From Candidatus Omnitrophota bacterium (GTDB lineage Bacteria > Omnitrophota > Gorgyraeia > Pluralincolimonadales > Pluralincolimonadaceae), in assembly GCA_020061685.1 (NCBI GenBank), contig JAGUXU010000120.1, positions 1-8,407 on the forward strand: 8,407 bases of DNA, written 5' to 3'. Below, in pieces: positions 5,659-8,407 of the stretch. Each line of letters begins with the position of its first letter. The stretch's first letter is position 1. Position numbers and translations under genes: made by a program. Under the pieces are notes generated by a model, which searched no databases, had not been told where the DNA came from, and was given only the letters and a program-made list of their open reading frames with translations.

Positions 5659-7737
5659 TTACTTGTGGTGTTCGTGATTATGCGCGTGGACTTCTTCGGT
5701 GGCCTTCTTGGTCTGCGAGACTATGATCTGCGTTATCTTGGCAGGGACCTCGTCGTAGTGGTCGAACTTCATGGAATATGAGCCGCGGCCGCCTGTCATC
5801 GAACGCAGTTCGGTAGCGTATTTGAACATCTCGGACAAGGGGATAGTGGCTTTGACGTACTCCTGCTTACCCCTGCCTTCTATGCCCATTATCCTCCCTC
5901 GGCGGGAATTTATATCGCCGGTGATCTGACCGAGATACTCGTTCGGCACGATTATCTCTACGCTCATAATAGGTTCGAGCAGGACCGGGCTGGCCTGTTC
6001 CTGGCCGCTCTTAAAGGCCATGGAACCGGCTATCTGGAAGGCCATATCCGAGGAGTCTACCTCATGGAAAGAGCCGTCGTATAAGGTGACCCTTATGTCG
6101 ACGACGGGATACCCCGCGAGAAAACCCTTGTTCATCGCTTCCTTGACTCCCTTTTCGACCGAGGGTATATACTGCCTTGGTATCGCTCCGCCGACGACCT
6201 TATCCACAAACTCGAATTGTTTCCCGTGCGGGAGGGGCTCGAGTTCCAGCCAGCAGTCGCCGTATTGGCCGCGCCCGCCGGACTGTCTCTTGAACTTGCC
6301 CTGGACCTTGACCATTTTCTTGATGGTCTCTTTATACGGGACCTTGGGAGTGCCCACTTCCACATCGACGCCGAAACGTTTCCTCATCCTGTCTATCATG
6401 ACATCAAGATGCAGGTCGCCCATACCCGATACGACAAGCTCATGCGTCTGCTCGTCGCGGCTGATCTTGAAAGTCGGGTCCTCCGCGGTAAGGCGGTGTA
6501 ACGCCGCCATTATCTTCTCTTCATCCTGGCGGGTCTTGGGCTTTACCGAGCTCGAGATGGCCGGCTCAGGAAAGGCATTGGGCTCAAAGAGGATGGGTTG
6601 TTTCTCGTCGCAGATGGTGTCGTTCGTATGCGAGTCCTTGAGTTTCGCGACAGCCACTATATCGCCGGCGCCGGCCTTCTGCACGGGGATCTGCTCCTTG
6701 CCCTGCAAGACATATAGCTGGCCTATCCTCTCTTTAAGGTCCCTCGTCGAATTGTTAAAACCCGTATTCGAATCTATAGTGCCTGAAAAGACCCTGAAGA
6801 GCGTCAGGTGCCCTACATAAGGATCAAAGAGGTCTTTATAAATAAAAGCCGAGAACGGTTCGGTATCTACGGGATTTCTCTTTTGCGGCTCCTTTGTCTT
6901 TGGGTGTATGCCTTCCGCGGCCGGACGTTCCGCCGGTGACGGTAACAGGTCTACGATCGCGTCCAATAACTGCGCTATTGAGATATTCTGGAGCGCTGAG
7001 CCGCAGAATACAGGGATGATCTTGCCGTTTACGCAGGCAGATTTCAACGCCTTTGTTATCTCATCGGCGGTTAATTCTTTGCCCTCAAGATACTTCTCGG
7101 TCAGGGCGTCGTCGGTCTCGACGACAGCATCAAGCAGTTCTTCCCTTAATTTCTCTGCCTTCGATTTATCGGGCTCCGCGAGTTTAGCCAGCTCGTCCCT
7201 GGATAATATATTCGCGACGCTTTTAAACGATGCCTGCTCGCCGAGAGGATACTCAAGCGCCACGCATTGCCTTCCGAACCTCTCGCGGACAGAATTTAAG
7301 GTATTTTCAAAACTGGAATTTTCTTTATCGAGTTTATTTATGAAGATAAGCCGCGGAAGGCCTCTTGCCTCCAGAAATTCCCAGACGCGCTCGGTGCCCA
7401 CCTCTATCCCGTGGACCGCTTCTATTATCAGGACGGCCGCGTCCGCGGCGCGGAGTGGCGCAATGACCTCGCCGACAAAATCCGCGTATCCGGGCGTATC
7501 CAGAAGGTGGATCCTCGTGTTCTTCCAGACGGCATGAAGAAGCTTTGAACTGATGGAGATCTTCCTGTCTATCTCATCGCTGTTATAATCCGAGTGGGTA
7601 TTTCCTTCGGCGATCTTGCCTAGGCGGGTAGTCATCTTCGCGTTGAAGAGAAGAGCTTCGATCAGCGAGGTCTTCCCTGCGCCAGAATGGGAGACAAAGA
7701 TTATGTTCCGGATATTCTGTGTGGGATATCTTTCCAT
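5659..7737 (-). CDS. fusA: Elongation factor G paralogue, EF-G2-like translational GTPase
   Basis: Ribosome-dependent GTPase of the EF-G superfamily, 692 residues with all five domains, most like the EF-G2 branch (Thermus EF-G-2, mycobacterial FusA2). G domain: P-loop SHSGAGKTS (16-24), switch I region DEIDRKISISS (54-64), G3 DTPGYADF (80-87), G4 NKLD (134-137) and G5 near CGSALQN (245-251). Domain II starts near 293, domain III near 390-465 (SGMGDLHLDV), domain IV near 466-590 and domain V after that. Domain IV retains SGGRGQYGDC (486-495) and GSFHEVDSSDMAF; H558 matches the tip His of E. coli EF-G (His583) needed for translocation, so translocase activity is plausible. Odd points: Tyr84 replaces the catalytic His of DTPGH, RKIS replaces the RGIT of switch I, and the tail is His-rich. 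It has its own promoter with an unusually short leader. Whether the genome has a canonical EF-G elsewhere is unknown. Confidence 0.93.
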   Translation of the reverse strand: MERYPTQNIRNIIFVSHSGAGKTSLIEALLFNAKMTTRLGKIAEGNTHSDYNSDEIDRKISISSKLLHAVWKNTRIHLLDTPGYADFVGEVIAPLRAADAAVLIIEAVHGIEVGTERVWEFLEARGLPRLIFINKLDKENSSFENTLNSVRERFGRQCVALEYPLGEQASFKSVANILSRDELAKLAEPDKSKAEKLREELLDAVVETDDALTEKYLEGKELTADEITKALKSACVNGKIIPVFCGSALQNISIAQLLDAIVDLLPSPAERPAAEGIHPKTKEPQKRNPVDTEPFSAFIYKDLFDPYVGHLTLFRVFSGTIDSNTGFNNSTRDLKERIGQLYVLQGKEQIPVQKAGAGDIVAVAKLKDSHTNDTICDEKQPILFEPNAFPEPAISSSVKPKTRQDEEKIMAALHRLTAEDPTFKISRDEQTHELVVSGMGDLHLDVMIDRMRKRFGVDVEVGTPKVPYKETIKKMVKVQGKFKRQSGGRGQYGDCWLELEPLPHGKQFEFVDKVVGGAIPRQYIPSVEKGVKEAMNKGFLAGYPVVDIRVTLYDGSFHEVDSSDMAFQIAGSMAFKSGQEQASPVLLEPIMSVEIIVPNEYLGQITGDINSRRGRIMGIEGRGKQEYVKATIPLSEMFKYATELRSMTGGRGSYSMKFDHYDEVPAKITQIIVSQTKKATEEVHAHNHEHHK

Positions 7738-7748
7738 AAGCGAACTTC

Positions 7749-7777
7749 AATATAACTTAGGTAAAAAACGTTGTCAA
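7749..7777 (-). promoter_or_regulatory. Sigma70-type promoter of the EF-G2-like gene
   Basis: Minus-strand -35 TTGACA (7777-7772, perfect consensus), a 17-bp spacer and -10 TATATT (7754-7749, five of six). Only 11 nt separate the -10 box from the ATG at 7737, so a start about 7 nt downstream leaves a leader of only about 4-5 nt. No Shine-Dalgarno sequence is visible. Four bases of the -35 box (7777-7774) belong to the outer arm of the adjacent palindrome. Confidence 0.75.
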
Positions 7778-7803
7778 GAAAAATCCGCCAGGATTTTTCT
7801 TGA
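7774..7803. repeat. Palindrome H1: 13-bp perfect stem, 4-nt loop; possible terminator
   Basis: Plus-strand arm TCAAGAAAAATCC (7774-7786), loop GCCA (7787-7790), and the exact reverse complement GGATTTTTCTTGA (7791-7803). Read on the minus strand downstream of the pseudopilin gene it gives a stem with a T-run in the 3' arm, so it could work as a bidirectional AT-type terminator. The GC content of the stem is low, which lowers confidence in termination. Its end overlaps the -35 box of the next gene. Confidence 0.8.
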
Positions 7804-7828
7804 TCTCGAGGCCAAAGGCCGAGAGATC
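7802..7828. repeat. Palindrome H2 with tandem internal mismatch
   Basis: Plus strand: GATCTC (7802-7807) pairs with GAGATC (7823-7828), and GGCC (7810-7813) pairs with GGCC (7817-7820) around an AAA loop. A GA dinucleotide on each side forms a symmetric internal mismatch. It has the same architecture as H4 (7858-7883) with a compensatory base change in the outer stem. Confidence 0.8.
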
Positions 7829-7830
7829 TT

Positions 7831-7857
7831 GATTGCCGCAACTTTCATGCCGCAATC
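7831..7857. repeat. Palindrome H3 with single internal mismatch
   Basis: Plus strand: GATTGC (7831-7836) pairs with GCAATC (7852-7857), and GCA (7838-7840) pairs with TGC (7848-7850) around a 7-nt loop. One C-C mismatch lies symmetrically between the two stems. It sits with almost no spacer between H2 and H4. Confidence 0.75.
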
Positions 7858-7883
7858 ATCCCGAGGCCGACAGGCCGAGGGAT
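7858..7883. repeat. Palindrome H4, second copy of the H2 architecture
   Basis: Plus strand: ATCCC (7858-7862) pairs with GGGAT (7879-7883), and GGCC (7865-7868) pairs with GGCC (7873-7876) around a GACA loop, again with a symmetric GA/GA internal mismatch. It lies 10 bp downstream, on the minus strand, of the pseudopilin stop codon. Confidence 0.8.
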
Positions 7884-7892
7884 CTTGCACGC

Positions 7893-8369
7893 CTACTGGA
7901 TCTCCACCATCCCCGTCACGTAGTAAACTTTTATCGCCTTGGTCTTCCCCTTGGCGTTCCCGACCGTAATAGTGACGTCGGCACCGCCGGTTACGCCCCC
8001 CGTTGAAGTAAAAGTCACCGTCACGGGCGCGTCAAAAGTCACGCCGGTAGGAAGCACAAGACCCTTACCGATCATATGCTCGGTATCGGGTGCCGGCGGA
8101 GTGGGATCATATATCCAAAATCTGTTCGGGACCGTCGTCGTATCAAAGACGGCCTGGATATTTCTGTTTAGAGTAATCGCATAGCTGCGCGCCGTCCTAA
8201 GCAGGGTCGAGACCTCGCGCGTAGCGGTATTGACGCCGGTTGAGGAAGAGAAATTAGCGAAGAAAGGCACGCTCATCGCAAGGAAAGCGAGGATGATGAC
8301 GAGGACTATCGTCATCTCGATAAGCGTAAAACCTTTTCTCCCGCATATCCTGCCGGTTGCGACCCTCAT
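7893..8369 (-). CDS. GspH/FimT-type pseudopilin (prepilin N-terminal methylation domain protein)
   Basis: Inner-membrane prepilin that would be cleaved by prepilin peptidase and built into a type II secretion or type IV pilus-like pseudopilus. The 158-residue protein has a 13-residue basic leader ending in Gly (GRKG), the class III cleavage site and F14-T-L-I-E18, with the conserved Glu at mature position 5. A hydrophobic helix follows to about residue 38 (MTIVLVIILAFLAMSVPFF). Residues 52-75 (REVSTLLRTARSYAITLNRN onward) resemble the GspH/FimT helix before the beta-rich C-terminal domain, which ends KAIKVYYVTGMVEIQ. The ATG at 8369 is the only sensible start: an in-frame TAA lies two codons upstream and no other start codon precedes the leader. 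No other pilus or secretion gene is in the window, so the exact machine cannot be named. Confidence 0.88.
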   Translation of the reverse strand: MRVATGRICGRKGFTLIEMTIVLVIILAFLAMSVPFFANFSSSTGVNTATREVSTLLRTARSYAITLNRNIQAVFDTTTVPNRFWIYDPTPPAPDTEHMIGKGLVLPTGVTFDAPVTVTFTSTGGVTGGADVTITVGNAKGKTKAIKVYYVTGMVEIQ

Positions 8370-8377
8370 GTTTTAAG

Positions 8378-8405
8378 ATAATAGCACATAGGCATTAAAT
8401 GTCAA
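8378..8405 (-). promoter_or_regulatory. Sigma70-type promoter of the pseudopilin gene
   Basis: Minus-strand -35 TTGACA (8405-8400, perfect consensus), a 16-bp spacer and -10 TATTAT (8383-8378, five of six), preceded by TGC as an extended -10 element. Only 8 nt separate the -10 box from the ATG at 8369, so transcription is expected to begin at or within about 2 nt of the ATG. No Shine-Dalgarno site exists between them. Confidence 0.75.
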
Positions 8406-8407
8406 CG

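Noticed and set aside
6020..7537. Two long plus-strand open frames opposite the EF-G-like gene
   Set aside because: They are antisense to conserved EF-G domains, with low-complexity Ser-rich translations and no family signature.
7738..7892. CRISPR array or tRNA in the repeat-rich gap
   Set aside because: The repeats are palindromes of different sequence without spacers of constant length, and no cloverleaf with a TTC arm can be drawn.

Overview
All nine genes in this window lie on the minus strand, so transcription runs from high to low coordinates. The window suggests an uncultured diderm bacterium, with Candidatus Omnitrophota as my best guess. That guess rests on the gene order yebC-ruvC-ruvA-ruvB-spoIID-queA-tgt, the style of the RuvA, RuvC and EF-G2-like proteins, a stand-alone GspH/FimT-type pseudopilin and AT-rich palindromic intergenic repeats. 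It is recollection and inference, not the result of a search.

Layout in transcription order: (1) 8369-7893, a type II secretion/type IV pilus-like pseudopilin, with a consensus sigma70-type promoter so close to the ATG that the mRNA is probably leaderless. (2) 7892-7738, a 155 bp intergenic region, most of it an end-to-end array of four hairpin-forming palindromes; the last one supplies part of the -35 box of the next promoter. (3) 7737-5659, an EF-G paralogue of the EF-G2 type with Tyr in place of the catalytic His of the DxPGH motif. (4) 5658-5577, a short intergenic region with a near-perfect extended -10 promoter and a strong Shine-Dalgarno sequence. (5) 5576-1, a tightly packed seven-gene operon: yebC, ruvC, ruvA, ruvB, spoIID, queA and the start of tgt (cut by the window edge). 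Most junctions are 4-nt ATGA or abutting stop/start overlaps. The one real gap, between spoIID and queA, holds a roughly 90 bp AT-rich imperfect palindrome.

Functionally, the operon joins a YebC/TACO1 translation factor, the complete RuvABC Holliday-junction branch-migration and resolution machine, a secreted SpoIID-domain cell-wall enzyme and two consecutive steps of queuosine tRNA modification (Tgt inserts preQ1, QueA converts it to epoxyqueuosine). With the EF-G2-like gene upstream, three neighbouring functions concern translation. The genes are ordinary housekeeping genes. The least explained features are the palindrome array, the predicted leaderless transcripts and the EF-G2 active-site changes. 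No tRNA, rRNA, CRISPR, riboswitch or transposase was recognised, and no gene-free stretch exceeds 300 bases.
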